From contig NZ_CP110535.1 of the NCBI RefSeq assembly GCF_026104355.1, forward strand, positions 1,178,001-1,242,000: a DNA stretch of 64,000 nt, written 5' to 3'. The notes beneath the pieces are model-generated. The model searched no databases. It saw only the letters and a program-made list of their open reading frames with translations, and was not told the DNA's origin. The DNA comes from Halomonas sp. BDJS001 (GTDB lineage: Bacteria; Pseudomonadota; Gammaproteobacteria; Pseudomonadales; Halomonadaceae). Position 1 is the first letter of the stretch. Each line of letters starts with the position of its first letter. Shown one piece after another: positions 1 through 9,926 of the stretch. The position numbers and the translations under genes were made by a program.

Positions 1-1
1 G

Positions 2-283
2 GTCACGGTACTGACGCTAAGCACGGGGGTCATATTTTATTATACGATCCTGTTTGGCCTATTCTGTTTCGCAGTCCTCGTTTTCATTCCGGCCAACATG
101 CTGGAAGCCCAAATCGGCCACACGGCTGGTCTTATCAATTACACGGCCCTTGCCTGGCTCGCGACTTCGATAGCTACTATCGCTGGTGCCCTGGGGGCCG
201 GTTTGGAAGATGAAGAAACCGTCAGAAACGCGACCTATGGCTATCGGCAGCGACGCCGTAACCAGGAAGTGAATCAGCGGTGA
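2..283 (+). CDS. C-terminal end of an unidentified membrane protein (partial)
   Basis: An open frame runs in from the left edge of the window and stops at 283, giving the last 93 residues of a protein whose start lies outside. Two hydrophobic stretches are visible: one from the edge to the Pro-Ala-Asn at about residues 30-33, rich in Phe, Leu and Tyr, and one at about residues 47-63 rich in Ala, Leu, Ile and Thr. The tail is polar and basic, ending with a run of arginines, as expected for a cytoplasmic C-terminus. I do not recognise the family. It lies 260 bases upstream of the ClpG-type gene on the same strand. An internal ATG at 98 could be mistaken for a start, but the frame upstream of it is clearly coding-like. 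Confidence 0.55.
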   Translation, partial: VTVLTLSTGVIFYYTILFGLFCFAVLVFIPANMLEAQIGHTAGLINYTALAWLATSIATIAGALGAGLEDEETVRNATYGYRQRRRNQEVNQR

Positions 284-392
284 TGTGCGGCGACAATTTT
301 GTTTTGGCCAACTGACAGCCTACTCCCGAAGTTGAACGGCAGGAGGCTGGATCCCGTGAAAATAGTTCTGTCCCGGTTTCACCGATTCCGCC

Positions 393-420
393 TTGCTTTC
401 GATCCACCTCTCGCTATACT
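393..420 (+). promoter_or_regulatory. Candidate sigma-70-like promoter of the ClpG gene
   Basis: TTGCTT at 393-398 and TATACT at 415-420 are separated by 16 bases, about 120 bases upstream of the ClpG start codon. No convincing sigma-32 heat-shock promoter was seen in the same gap. This is a pattern match only. Confidence 0.35.
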
Positions 421-543
421 GAAATTTTAAGCTTCTCTCGGGCTCTGCCCCCTCCCAGGTTTCACTGGGCTCCGCCCCTTCTCCAAGGCTTAGCCGTTCC
501 TATACGACTGTTGTAAGCCACACAGCGGTACAACGGAGGCATC

Positions 544-3282
544 ATGGGCAAGAGCGCGGAACAATCACCCCAAGTATCATGCGATATCTGCCGGCAACGC
601 CCTGCGGCTCTGCAGGTCACCGTTTCACAAGCCGGTCGAAGACGCACCCTCAACGTATGCCAAACGGATTATTTGCGCCTGAGAGCACGAAGTGCCTCTC
701 CGTTTGAATCCCTTTTTGGAAGCGGGCTGCTCGCCGACGATTTTTTCGAGCGGCTGGCACGAGACGAGGATTTCGGCTTTGGCAGTGTCGCCAGTCGAGA
801 GAACGGCCGGCCGCAGGATAGCGAATCGGTCGCCCTCGGTGACCTGCTTAGCGAGCAAAGCGAGCAGATTCTGCAGCAAGCCGCGGCTACCGCGACGGAG
901 TGGGGTTCGCAGCTGATTGATACCAGCCACCTGCTTTACGCGCTGGCCGATAACGATGTGGTGCAGGCGCTCCTCAAGCGATACCAGCTATCGGCCAAAG
1001 ACCTTAAGACCCAGGTTGAGCAACTGACACCCAAAGCTGCGAGCGAACCCGAAACGGACGGGCCTACAAAGATCGGCGTCTCCCCACGGGTGAAAGCCGC
1101 GCTACAGCGCGCCTTCCAGGCGTCGAGAGACCTCGGGCATGGCTATATTGGTCCCGAACACCTTCTGATCGGTCTGGCCGAGGAGGAGGGGCTGGCCAGC
1201 GACTTGCTGAACCGTTATGGCCTCTCTGCACACGGTCTTCGGCAGAAGGCTGTGCAGGTGGTCGGAAAGGGGGCGCAGGAGGGGCGACTGCCGGAGCAAA
1301 GCGACACGCCCACCCTGGACAAGTACAGTCGGGATCTCACTGCATTGGCTAACGAGGACAAGCTGGATCCGGTGATCGGGCGAGCGGCCGAGGTCGAGAC
1401 CCTGATCGAGGTTCTTTCCCGGCGCCGCAAGAACAACCCCGTTCTTATCGGTGAGCCTGGCGTCGGCAAGACCGCCATCGTCGAAGGGCTGGCGCAGCGA
1501 ATTGTTCACAATGAAGTGCCGGACCTGTTGCAGAACAAACGGGTGGTTGAGCTAAACATCAACTCGCTGGTGGCCGGTTCCCAGTATCGTGGTCAATTCG
1601 AGGAGCGGATCAAACAAGTCCTCGACGAGATTACGTCCCACCAAAACGAGATTGTGCTGTTCATCGACGAGCTGCACACCATTGTCGGCGCCGGATCGAC
1701 CGGGGGCGAAGGCGGGCTGGACGTCGCGAATACCCTCAAGCCCCAACTGGCGCGTGGTGAATTGCATTTGGTCGGGGCGACCACGCTGGGCGAATACCAG
1801 AAGTACATCGAAAAAGACGCTGCGCTGGAGCGGCGGCTGCAACCGGTGTTCGTCGCCGAACCAACGATTGACCAGACCATCAATATACTAAGAGGGCTTA
1901 GGGATCGACTGGAGGCTCACCACAAGGTGACTATCACCGACGAGGCGATTGTCGCCGCCGTGGAGATGGCCGACCGCTACGTCACCAACCGGTTCCTGCC
2001 GGATAAGGCCATCGATCTGATAGATCAGGCGGCTGCCCGGGTACGAATCGGTGGCACCTCAAGGCCGCCGGAGCTTCATGAGCTCGGTGCGCAGATCGAC
2101 CAATTGCGGCGCGAGCGTGACTACGCATCCAACCGCAAGAATTTCGAGCGCGCGAACGCGCTGGAAGCTCGTATCGAAGAACACCAGGACGACTATGATC
2201 AAGGCCTGGAGGAATGGAACACGACCCGAAGCACCAGCGCTAACCAGGTGGGCGTCGAGGATGTGGCACAGATCGTGTCGCGCCTGACCGGCGTTCCGGT
2301 GGCAGAGCTCACCACGGAGGAGCGCACCAGGCTGATGGAGATGGAACAGCGTCTGCATCAGCGGGTCGTCGGTCAGGACGAGGCGGTAAGAGCCGTATCC
2401 GATGCCGTGCGTTTGTCTCGCGCCGGGCTGGGCGACCGCCGCCGTCCCATCGCAACCTTCTTCTTCCTCGGACCCACGGGAGTGGGAAAGACGGAATTGA
2501 CCAAAGCCCTTGCGGAAACGGTCTTTGGTGATGAAGAGGCGATGATCCGCATTGACATGAGCGAGTATATGGAACGGCATACGGTCGCGCGCCTCATCGG
2601 GGCGCCTCCCGGATACGTCGGGTTCGAGGAGGGGGGGCAGCTTACCGAAAAGGTACGCAGAAAACCGTACAGTGTCGTTCTTCTGGACGAGTTCGAGAAA
2701 GCACATATGGATGTCCAGAACGTGCTGCTGCAGGTCTTCGAGGATGGGCGGCTCACTGATGGCAAAGGGCGTGTCGTAGACTTCACCAATACCATCATAA
2801 TCGCCACGAGCAACATCGGTTCCGATGTTATCCGGGACAACCTCGAGGCCCCGAAAGGCAAGCGCAAGGACGACGCGGAATTGAAGTCGGAACTGTTGAA
2901 CGTGCTCCGTCGTTATCTCCGCCCGGAGTTCATCAACCGCATTGATGAGATCATCGTGTTCCACGCACTCGACCGCGAACAAATCCGTGACATCGTAGGC
3001 CTGCAGCTCGAGCGCGTGAAGCGTCTCGCGCACGGGCAGGGCTTGACGGTGGAGTTCGACGACTCGCTCATCGACCATTTGGCGGATGTCGGCTACCGGC
3101 CGGAATTCGGTGCGCGCGAACTTCGTCGCCAGATCCGTTCCCTGATCGAGACGCGCCTAGCGAGTGCCGTATTGCAGGGCGACATAGAAGAAGGTGATAG
3201 CCTGCGCTTCGTCTACGACAAGGGGCGAAGTGAGATCCGCTGGGAGAAGGAAACAAAGGTGCCTGCCTCCGAACCGGAGTAA
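544..3282 (+). CDS. clpG: ClpG/ClpK-type stand-alone AAA+ disaggregase
   Basis: A 912-residue Hsp100 protein with two ATPase rings that should extract and refold aggregated proteins in the cytoplasm. In order: a small Cys-containing N1 domain (C13, C16, C39, with D42 where a fourth metal ligand might be expected); a double Clp-N repeat domain at about 95-235; AAA1 with Walker A GEPGVGKT near 303 and Walker B LFIDELH near 370; a short coiled middle domain near 520-560; AAA2 with GPTGVGKT near 643 and LLDEFEKAH near 711; and a Clp C-terminal domain. The second ring has no IGF/LGF-type ClpP-docking loop, and the Cys-bearing N-terminus is the hallmark of the ClpG/ClpK branch, known for independent disaggregase activity and heat tolerance. 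The middle domain is ClpC/ClpE-sized, shorter than in ClpB. A GGAGG at 535-539 fixes the ATG start. Confidence 0.88.
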   Translation: MGKSAEQSPQVSCDICRQRPAALQVTVSQAGRRRTLNVCQTDYLRLRARSASPFESLFGSGLLADDFFERLARDEDFGFGSVASRENGRPQDSESVALGDLLSEQSEQILQQAAATATEWGSQLIDTSHLLYALADNDVVQALLKRYQLSAKDLKTQVEQLTPKAASEPETDGPTKIGVSPRVKAALQRAFQASRDLGHGYIGPEHLLIGLAEEEGLASDLLNRYGLSAHGLRQKAVQVVGKGAQEGRLPEQSDTPTLDKYSRDLTALANEDKLDPVIGRAAEVETLIEVLSRRRKNNPVLIGEPGVGKTAIVEGLAQRIVHNEVPDLLQNKRVVELNINSLVAGSQYRGQFEERIKQVLDEITSHQNEIVLFIDELHTIVGAGSTGGEGGLDVANTLKPQLARGELHLVGATTLGEYQKYIEKDAALERRLQPVFVAEPTIDQTINILRGLRDRLEAHHKVTITDEAIVAAVEMADRYVTNRFLPDKAIDLIDQAAARVRIGGTSRPPELHELGAQIDQLRRERDYASNRKNFERANALEARIEEHQDDYDQGLEEWNTTRSTSANQVGVEDVAQIVSRLTGVPVAELTTEERTRLMEMEQRLHQRVVGQDEAVRAVSDAVRLSRAGLGDRRRPIATFFFLGPTGVGKTELTKALAETVFGDEEAMIRIDMSEYMERHTVARLIGAPPGYVGFEEGGQLTEKVRRKPYSVVLLDEFEKAHMDVQNVLLQVFEDGRLTDGKGRVVDFTNTIIIATSNIGSDVIRDNLEAPKGKRKDDAELKSELLNVLRRYLRPEFINRIDEIIVFHALDREQIRDIVGLQLERVKRLAHGQGLTVEFDDSLIDHLADVGYRPEFGARELRRQIRSLIETRLASAVLQGDIEEGDSLRFVYDKGRSEIRWEKETKVPASEPE

Positions 3283-3396
3283 CGAAGCCACGGAAGCTGC
3301 GGCCAGGGGAGAAGCGACTAATGGGATAGACCCGGTGTACTAGACCGTCTCGCAGTGTCTCGCCGCCTTGCAGCGGGAATAAATGGAGGAAAGAGC

Positions 3397-4364
3397 ATGT
3401 TTACTCCGAATTCCATTGCCTATCAGCAACAAGCTGGCTTTCAGCGCACCTACCGCCAAGGCGCCTGAGCCTGGGCCTTTTCTTCCCTCTCGAAGCCTTT
3501 ACCGGCGATATGCCGACTATGGCCAACCAGGTAAGCTTGGCCCAACGTGCCGAACAACTGGGTTTCTCTGCTCTCTGGTTTCGGGACGTGCCGTTACGCG
3601 ACCCCAGCTTCGGGGATTCGGGCCAGGTGTTCGATCCCTGGGTCTACCTGGGTTTTATGGCCGCACACACCCGTTCGATTGCGCTGGGTACCGCGTCGGT
3701 CATCCTGCCAATCCGTAATCCCCTACACACTGCCAAGGCCGCAACGAGTGTCGATCAACTCAGCGGTGGCCGTCTGTTACTCGGCGTGGCTTCCGGTGAC
3801 CGTCCGGTAGAGTTTCCGGCATTCGGTGTCGACCCGGAGCAACGTGGCAGCCTGTTCCGCGAGTACCTCAAGGTATTTCGCGAGGTGCAGCTCAGCAGTT
3901 TCGTGCCTATGACCTGGTCGGGCGGGACGCTTCAGGGAGCCGATCTGATTCCCAAGCCAACCACAGCGGAAATTCCATTCTTCGTGACCGGCCATAGCCG
4001 CCAGACGCTGGAATGGATCGCCCGCTACAGTCATGGATGGATCAGTTATCCGCGCCCCCCGAAGGCCCAGCAAGTGGTTGTCGAGAGCTGGCGCACGGCG
4101 GTTCGTGATGAATGTGGCGAGTTGTTCAAACCCTTCACCCAGTCACTTTACCTCGACCTGACAGATAACCCGCAGACACCCCCACGGCCGATCCACTTGG
4201 GGTATCAACTGGGACGGCATCACCTTATTGCGCTGCTCCACAGGTTGCAGGAGATCGGCGTAAACCATGTGATTATCAATTTGAAATACGGCCAACGACC
4301 TGTCGGCGAGGTCGTTGAGGAAATCGGTCAATTCGTTTTACCTGACTTCGCCATGTCGGCATAA
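3397..4364 (+). pseudogene. Luciferase-like flavin-dependent oxidoreductase, broken by a one-base frameshift
   Basis: The protein belongs to the LLM class of flavin-dependent oxidoreductases (TIGR03571-like), which bind FMN or a related flavin. The main frame (about 3465-4364) carries conserved stretches such as ALWFRDVPLRDPSFGD and DQLSGGRLLLGVASGDRPVEF. The true start is ATG 3397, preceded by a good GGAGG at 3386-3390; that frame gives MFTPNSIAYQQQAGFQRTYR and then hits TGA at 3466-3468. The conserved continuation LSLGLFFPLEAF lies in the next frame beginning exactly at 3465, so one base, most simply a C, is missing at 3464-3465. ATG 3510 would give a product lacking the first beta strand. 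It may be a sequencing error in a working gene. It follows ClpG by 114 bases. Confidence 0.8.
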
Positions 4365-4411
4365 AAGCCGGCCGGGAACTGTACGGGTAAGCCATCGCCA
4401 GTGTTCAAAAT

Positions 4412-5233
4412 CTAGCCGAAGAAGGCGAGGGTGCGAACCTCGATACTCTCGCGAGGTGGGGCCCCCGGCGGCGTATGGGGATCCTGGAAGGCCGTATGGG
4501 GGGTGAAGCGGGCACGGCCGTCGTGACGCGAGTCATACCCTTTGATCAGCAAGGCCTCGTCCCGGCGCATGTCCGGAAAATAGTACCAGCGCTGGCGCGG
4601 ATTGTACGCCAGGTGGTAGATCTCACCGGTACGATCCGGATAGATCAGGTCGGTGGCCAGCAGGTCATCGGGGTCGAGCGTCGAGGCGTCCAGCAGGGCC
4701 AGCGGCGAACGCTTGACGGGCCCACTGATGGGGCGCCAGAGGTTGATCTGAGCGACCGGCATCGCCGCCAGCGCGTCGGCCTGTTCGCTGCCCAGCACGT
4801 CGCGGACACGCTCAAGCCCTGAGCGCTCGGTGTAGTCATTATGTACGCGGCTGGCCGGGCCGCGAACGCCCCGTTGCTCGGCATCGGTACGCCGGGTGTG
4901 GTCGAAGATGACGACCCGGCTCGCGCCCGTCAGCTCTTTGATCAACGCCTCGACTTCGGCGTAGTAGACGCTTTCCACCGACGTATCGTCGTAAAGGTCG
5001 TCGACCACCGTATCCCGCCGATGAAGTTCGAACCCCTGCTTGTCCAGAGATAGGCTGTCTACCAGTGGTCGGCCATTGTATATCGTAACGTCGCGCTCCT
5101 CCTGTTCTGCAAAGTAGCGCGGTTCACTGGCACCGGTCAGGGCTTCGGTATGCACATAGGGCTTCGCGTCGTGCTTGACCAGATAGGTGAGCGTCGTGGT
5201 AATGCTGTCGGGCATGTCCGTCGTGCGCTGCAA
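4412..5233 (-). CDS. CmcJ/NvfI-family Fe(II)/2-oxoglutarate-type oxygenase
   Basis: A 273-residue protein resembling the CmcJ/NvfI (AsaB-like) family, which includes hydroxylases and desaturases of secondary metabolism. Likely iron ligands are the His and Asp of VHNDYTE in the middle of the protein and the His of FTPHTAF near the C-terminus, followed by RESIEVR, where an Arg could bind the co-substrate. The start is taken as TTG 5233 because a GGGAGGTG sits about 7 bases upstream; an ATG six codons in (5215) is the alternative. It is convergent with the flavin oxidoreductase and divergent from the DUF3422 gene. The substrate is unknown. Confidence 0.75.
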   Translation of the reverse strand: MQRTTDMPDSITTTLTYLVKHDAKPYVHTEALTGASEPRYFAEQEERDVTIYNGRPLVDSLSLDKQGFELHRRDTVVDDLYDDTSVESVYYAEVEALIKELTGASRVVIFDHTRRTDAEQRGVRGPASRVHNDYTERSGLERVRDVLGSEQADALAAMPVAQINLWRPISGPVKRSPLALLDASTLDPDDLLATDLIYPDRTGEIYHLAYNPRQRWYYFPDMRRDEALLIKGYDSRHDGRARFTPHTAFQDPHTPPGAPPRESIEVRTLAFFG

Positions 5234-5477
5234 GAAACACCTCCCGATCCGCTGAACGCGTCCAGAGTGGTGTCACCGTGGAGTCGCGATAGCTGGTGTA
5301 GGTTTCTTCACTACTTAGTATAGGCCATCAGACGGGAACTTTCCCTGCCTTGACCCTGTTCTTTGGCAAATGTTACGTCGAGGCGTAATCGCTCACAGGG
5401 TTTACCTTCGCATAGTGAGCTATAGTGTTACTAGAGTTCCACTCTGTATTTCCTTTACCCGTCAACCTGAGGTCATT

Positions 5478-6806
5478 ATGACCGAGTCGACCCACAATCC
5501 GAACGGTCAGCCGGCCTCAACCGACACCGTGTATGGAATGCCTGCCTATGCCGATAGGGCGGCGGCCGTGAACGAAGTGCATGCACGCCCACACCTCATG
5601 ATTCAGGCCCCGAGGCAGATGTTGCAGTTCGCTTTCATGACCGGAGGAGACCTGGCCAAGGATAAGTTGGCGATGAATGAGTTGTCTGGTCGTCTCCGCG
5701 TGGCTGAGCCTGACCAATCTACGTCATTTCATGGCTTGGCCTGGGAAGACGGAGGCCTGCATTGCGAAAAGCACTCGGAGTATTCGACGTATCTGTGGTG
5801 TGCTGAGCTTGATCCCGAAACCGGAGAACCATGCGGCGAGAATCCGTTCAAGCATGGATTCATCCCTCCCGGCCCTGTGGTATCGGGCGTGCGCCTGACC
5901 TTTCTTCCATGGAATTCAGATACTGAGAAGGAGGTAGATCGCTTCGATCCTTCCAGCCTTTGTTACTCGCTGGTAGAAGGTGGTGACGCTGCTATCCTCA
6001 CCGATTTCCGACAGGATGAGGACGGCCTGACGCACATCCTGATCCTTGCGCGTGATTTAAAACCCGCGCGAGCGGGGGCGCTGGCGCAGCGTCTTCTGGA
6101 GATTGAGACCTATCGGATTTTGGCCTTATTGTCGTTGCCGTTGACCAGGTCAATGACGAAGGAGCTGCGAAGCATGGAGTCACAACTGGCCATGATGACT
6201 GATGAGATGTCGACGAACTCTGAAGCGCGGCGTGACAACCACCTCCTTCTGTCAGAATTGACCAGTCTGGCGGCAAAACTGGAGGCCTGCGTTGCTGCGA
6301 ATCTCTATCGATTTGGCGCCAGCCGGGCTTACTACGAGATTGTTGAAGAGAGGTTGGCAGCGCTAGTGGAAGAGGGCGTATCCGGATACTTCACCTGGCG
6401 GGATTTCCTTCAGCGCCGTATTGCACCTGCGATGCGAACCTGCCTTTCGGTTAAAGAGCGCCAGGCCAAGCTCTCCGACGAACTGACCCGAAACATCTCA
6501 CTGCTGCGCTCCTGGGTCGATGTCGAACTGGAACGCCAGAATCGGGACTTGCTGGCGTCGATGAACAACCGCGTCAAGCTGCAATTGCGTCTTCAGCAAA
6601 CGGTTGAAGGCCTGTCTGTGGCAGCAATTTCATATTACGTCGTGAGTCTTTCAGGCTATTTCCTGAAGGGAATTCCATTCATTTACGATGTTGTCACACC
6701 GGTGATGTCGGTATTGGTACCCGTCGTGATGCTGTTGATCTGGTGGAGGGTTCGTCGGATCAGACATGCCCACGAGGAGTCCTCGGCGTTGGAAAAATCA
6801 TACTGA
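5478..6806 (+). CDS. DUF3422-family membrane-anchored protein
   Basis: A 442-residue protein matching the DUF3422 family, whose function is unknown. The N-terminal half begins with the characteristic AAAVNEVHARPH motif. The middle is rich in Glu, Arg and Leu and probably helical or coiled (about 220-390). Two hydrophobic helices follow near the C-terminus (about 370-425), then a basic tail, an arrangement reminiscent of CorA-type transporters, though no GMN motif is visible. The ATG at 5478 is chosen because TGAGGTC lies just upstream and the family motif follows at the usual distance; an in-frame start at 5370 would add an unlikely 36-residue leader. It is a single gene, with 291 unexplained bases after it. 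Confidence 0.8.
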   Translation: MTESTHNPNGQPASTDTVYGMPAYADRAAAVNEVHARPHLMIQAPRQMLQFAFMTGGDLAKDKLAMNELSGRLRVAEPDQSTSFHGLAWEDGGLHCEKHSEYSTYLWCAELDPETGEPCGENPFKHGFIPPGPVVSGVRLTFLPWNSDTEKEVDRFDPSSLCYSLVEGGDAAILTDFRQDEDGLTHILILARDLKPARAGALAQRLLEIETYRILALLSLPLTRSMTKELRSMESQLAMMTDEMSTNSEARRDNHLLLSELTSLAAKLEACVAANLYRFGASRAYYEIVEERLAALVEEGVSGYFTWRDFLQRRIAPAMRTCLSVKERQAKLSDELTRNISLLRSWVDVELERQNRDLLASMNNRVKLQLRLQQTVEGLSVAAISYYVVSLSGYFLKGIPFIYDVVTPVMSVLVPVVMLLIWWRVRRIRHAHEESSALEKSY

Positions 6807-7097
6807 CGACCTGGCGTCTTGAGCGCGGATCTGGGCTGGCGCCTTGGCGAAGGGGACTTGGCGGCTGAATCGACCCCCTGGCATTTGACGGCGGCCAGAC
6901 CTTCACCTTGGCCGGTGCACCGGTCGTCCGGGACACCAGTTAGCCAGTCAGAGCCAATAGGTCACACCCATCCCTGGCAGTCAGTCCCTTCCGTCGTCAA
7001 CGGCTAACGCCGTCCCCCATTCCTTTTTGTGACCATGAAGCCGCAGAACCACATTCGTTTCGGAACAATTCATCCAGCCCGCCTTTTATTATTGTGA

Positions 7098-8977
7098 TCA
7101 ACCACTGTTCCTTGGTGGTGTCCACGCCGGTGCTTCGTCCTCGATTCGCCGGGCGTCTTCCCGCATGGCGTGCCCTAGCGACTCGTCCAGCTTCATGAAC
7201 AGCTCCCCGGAGCGCGGGCTGAAGTGGATGCCTTCCTCGATGTTGCGCCAGGCGTTGAACAGTTGATCTTCGTGGGCTTTTTCACTGGCGACAAAGGATT
7301 GGCTCATCCGGCGGGCGCGTTGTGGGTGAACGCCCATGGCTGTGAGGGCCTCGCTGCCGAGTTCCAGGGCGGAGTAATAGGTCTCGCTCACCACGTCGTC
7401 GGCGCCGGCTTCAAGCAACTCGTAACCATGGCCCCGGTCGAAGGCGCGGGCCAGTACCCAGACCTCCGGATAAAGTTGTTTGACGTGGCGCACCATGCTC
7501 ACGGCCCGATCGCGGTCATCGATGGCGACGATGAGCAGGCGTGCCTCGGCAATGCCGGCGGTTTCCAGCAGCTGGATGCGGGTGGCGTCGCCAAAGTAAC
7601 TTTTCAGCTGATCCGGCGCAGGTTTTCGACCTGCTCCAGGGCGTGGTCCAGGGCAACGCTGGGAATGTTGTTGGCGCGAAGCAACCGGCAAACGATCTGC
7701 CCGAAGCGGCCGACCCCTGCCACGATCACCGGCGCCTGCTCTTCTATCTCATCCGGCTCCGCTTCTTCATTGGAAGCCTTCTGATAGCGTGGCAGTACCA
7801 CCCGGTCATAGACAATGAACAACAGCGGCGTCAGGAACATGGACAGGGCCACCACCAGTGAAAGCACTTGCGCGCTCTCGGTGGAGATGACGTGGTTCTG
7901 GGTGCTGTAGGTCAGCAGCACAAACCCGAATTCACCGGCCTGGGCGAGCCCGAGGGTGAACAGCCAGCCTTCACTGCCGCGGATACTAAAAGCGAAGGCC
8001 AGGCCGACCAGAATCAGCGCCTTGCCAACGATCACCGCCAGGGCGAGAAGCAGGATGGTATCCCAGGACTGCGCCAGAACGCCGAAATTGATCCCCGCGC
8101 CCACGGTAATGAAGAACAGCCCCAGCAACAGCCCCTTGAATGGCTCGATATTGGCTTCCAGCTCGTGCCGGAATTCACTGTTGGCCAGCACCACCCCGGC
8201 CAGGAAGGCGCCAAGCGCCGGCGACAGGTTTACCAGACTCATCAGCGCCGCGATGCCGATAATCAGCATCAGGGACGTGGCGGTGAATACTTCCCGCATG
8301 CCGGACTGAACCACGTAGCGGAACAGCGGCCGGCTCAGGTAATGGCCGCAGACAATCACGACCATGATCGCACCAACAACGGCCAGCCCATGCGCCCAGC
8401 CCGGCAGGTTCTCAACCAGGCTCAGGCTGCTGTGTCCATGCTCTGCGTCGGTGGCGGAGATTCCGGACACGGCCAGTAGCGGGATGACGGCCAGCATGGG
8501 AATCACCGCAATGTCCTGGAAGAGCAGCACCGAAAAGGCACTCTGGCCGCCTTCGGTTTTGACCAGCCCCTTTTCGGTCAGCGTCTGCAGGACAATCGCC
8601 GTTGAGGAGAGGGAAAAGAGAAACCCCACCGCCACCGCGGTTTGCCAGGCCATCCCCAGCGACCAGGCAAAGCCGGAGGCGGCGGCTGCGGTCAGTGCGA
8701 CCTGCAGGCCGCCAAGCCCGAGCAACCGCACCCGCATGGCCCAGAGGGATTTGGGGTCAAGCTCCATCCCCACCAGGAACAACATCATGACCACGCCGAA
8801 CTCGGCAAAATGCTGAAGAGTGATGGCCTCCTGGCCCACCAGTCCGGCCACCGGCCCTATGACCACACCGGCCACCAGGTAGCCGAGTACCGACCCCAGG
8901 CCAAACCGTCTGGCCAGCGGTACCGCGATCACCGCCGCCACCAGGTATATAAACGCCTGAACAAAGTAGTCAGTCAT
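7098..8977 (-). pseudogene. KefB/KefC-type monovalent cation:proton antiporter, split by a frameshift
   Basis: Two overlapping frames together make one CPA2-family antiporter of about 620 residues, the usual KefB/KefC length. The first part (8977 down to 7604) has about 12 membrane helices and the start of an RCK/TrkA-N nucleotide-binding domain with GVGRFG. The second part (about 7606 down to 7098) continues that Rossmann fold from KSYFGDATRIQLLETAG. The frames join if one base is restored near 7607, where the first frame meets TGA at 7606-7604. Such proteins exchange K+ or Na+ for protons and are gated through the RCK domain. In the sequence as given the soluble regulatory domain is cut off. 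No strong ribosome site is seen before ATG 8977. Confidence 0.85.
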
Positions 8978-9227
8978 CAGAGTCGCCAGTCATGTCCGTG
9001 GGCCGAAAAGCAGATATCCCCCTTCTAACCGTAGACCAACGGCTGCATTTCGCTTCCGGTTTCGAAGACGGGGGCAAAAAAGGGGAGGGGGAAGCCTGTT
9101 TTCTTCCATGTCCAGCGCGGTCATAAACAAAATCGGGCTGGTTTGCTACCTGCTTTTTTCGTGTTTTTGCGGGAGTTGATTTCGTCCCAGTCAATAGCCA
9201 AGTTTTATAGTAAGCCCTGTAAAGTGT

Positions 9228-9926
9228 TCAAGAATCGACGTGCTCACGAGCGGCCAGACTAGCGCTCAACATACTTTTCCAGACCAGCCCAACCAGCACA
9301 ATCGCCAGTACCCCAAACAGCACGACGGCGCCCGGTGCATCCAGCACCTGCAGGGTCAGCCCTGAAATTACCAGCCAGAGCGCGGGAATGATGACGGCGA
9401 TCCAGAGAGCGACGCCCCGCAGCATGATAAGCACAAGTCCCAGCGTGGTGACCGCCGTGGGGTCGGCGTGTATGCCGAACACTTCCGCCTGGTACCAGGA
9501 ACCGCCGCTCAGCGGCGCTATCAGCGGCATGATGATCAGGCCGAAGAGGGTGATGGCGGTGCCCAGAATGACGGGCGGGCTTGTGTTACGCGGGGCTTTA
9601 TCCATTCCCCACCCCGTTAGCGCCATAACTACCAGCAGCACGGCCTGGGCGAAGAAGGCATAGCCAACATAGCCTCCGGCCCAGTTGAGTTCTGCATAGC
9701 GCTGAAGGAAAAAAGCGACGGCGACGAAGGCCCAGAGCGGGGCGGGTAGCAGGCAGGCTGTTCGCGGGCGGTTTTTCAGCGCCAGCGCAAGGGTCGCGGC
9801 GCCGAGCCCGAGTGTCAGTAGATGCAGCGGCCAGAAGGTTTCGCCCATGCGCTCCAGCAGGCGAAAGTAAACCTCCGCGGTGAAGGGGATAAAGTCCTGC
9901 AACTGGTAGCTCGTCCAGGCGTTCAT
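9228..9926 (-). CDS. DUF6064-like polytopic membrane protein
   Basis: A 232-residue integral membrane protein with about seven hydrophobic helices and a short basic C-terminus. It begins MNAWTSYQLQDFIPFTAEVYF, a start typical of DUF6064-type proteins, whose function is unknown. The ATG at 9926 overlaps the stop of the upstream aldo/keto reductase as ATGA, so the two are probably translationally coupled; a longer in-frame start at 10121 would overlap the reductase gene extensively and is rejected. It is the last gene of a three-gene unit reading leftward. Confidence 0.7.
   Translation of the reverse strand: MNAWTSYQLQDFIPFTAEVYFRLLERMGETFWPLHLLTLGLGAATLALALKNRPRTACLLPAPLWAFVAVAFFLQRYAELNWAGGYVGYAFFAQAVLLVVMALTGWGMDKAPRNTSPPVILGTAITLFGLIIMPLIAPLSGGSWYQAEVFGIHADPTAVTTLGLVLIMLRGVALWIAVIIPALWLVISGLTLQVLDAPGAVVLFGVLAIVLVGLVWKSMLSASLAAREHVDS

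Noticed and set aside
2059..3078. 339-codon open frame on the minus strand inside the ClpG gene
   Set aside because: Antisense to strongly conserved ClpG coding; composition rich in His, Gln and Arg with no recognisable motif; a by-product of GC-rich codon bias.
6807..7097. 291-base gap after the DUF3422 gene
   Set aside because: Contains a 62-codon plus-strand frame without ribosome site or family match; no repeat or RNA structure recognised.
544..8977. Mobile locus of heat resistance (ClpK, Kef antiporter)
   Set aside because: ClpG and a Kef-type antiporter are both members of that island, but the sHsp, yfdX, hdeD, thioredoxin, PsiE and DegP genes are missing and unrelated genes lie between, so the island is not called.
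8970..9194. 74-codon minus-strand frame upstream of the antiporter
   Set aside because: Overlaps the antiporter start, no family resemblance, low-complexity Ser/Pro/Lys composition.
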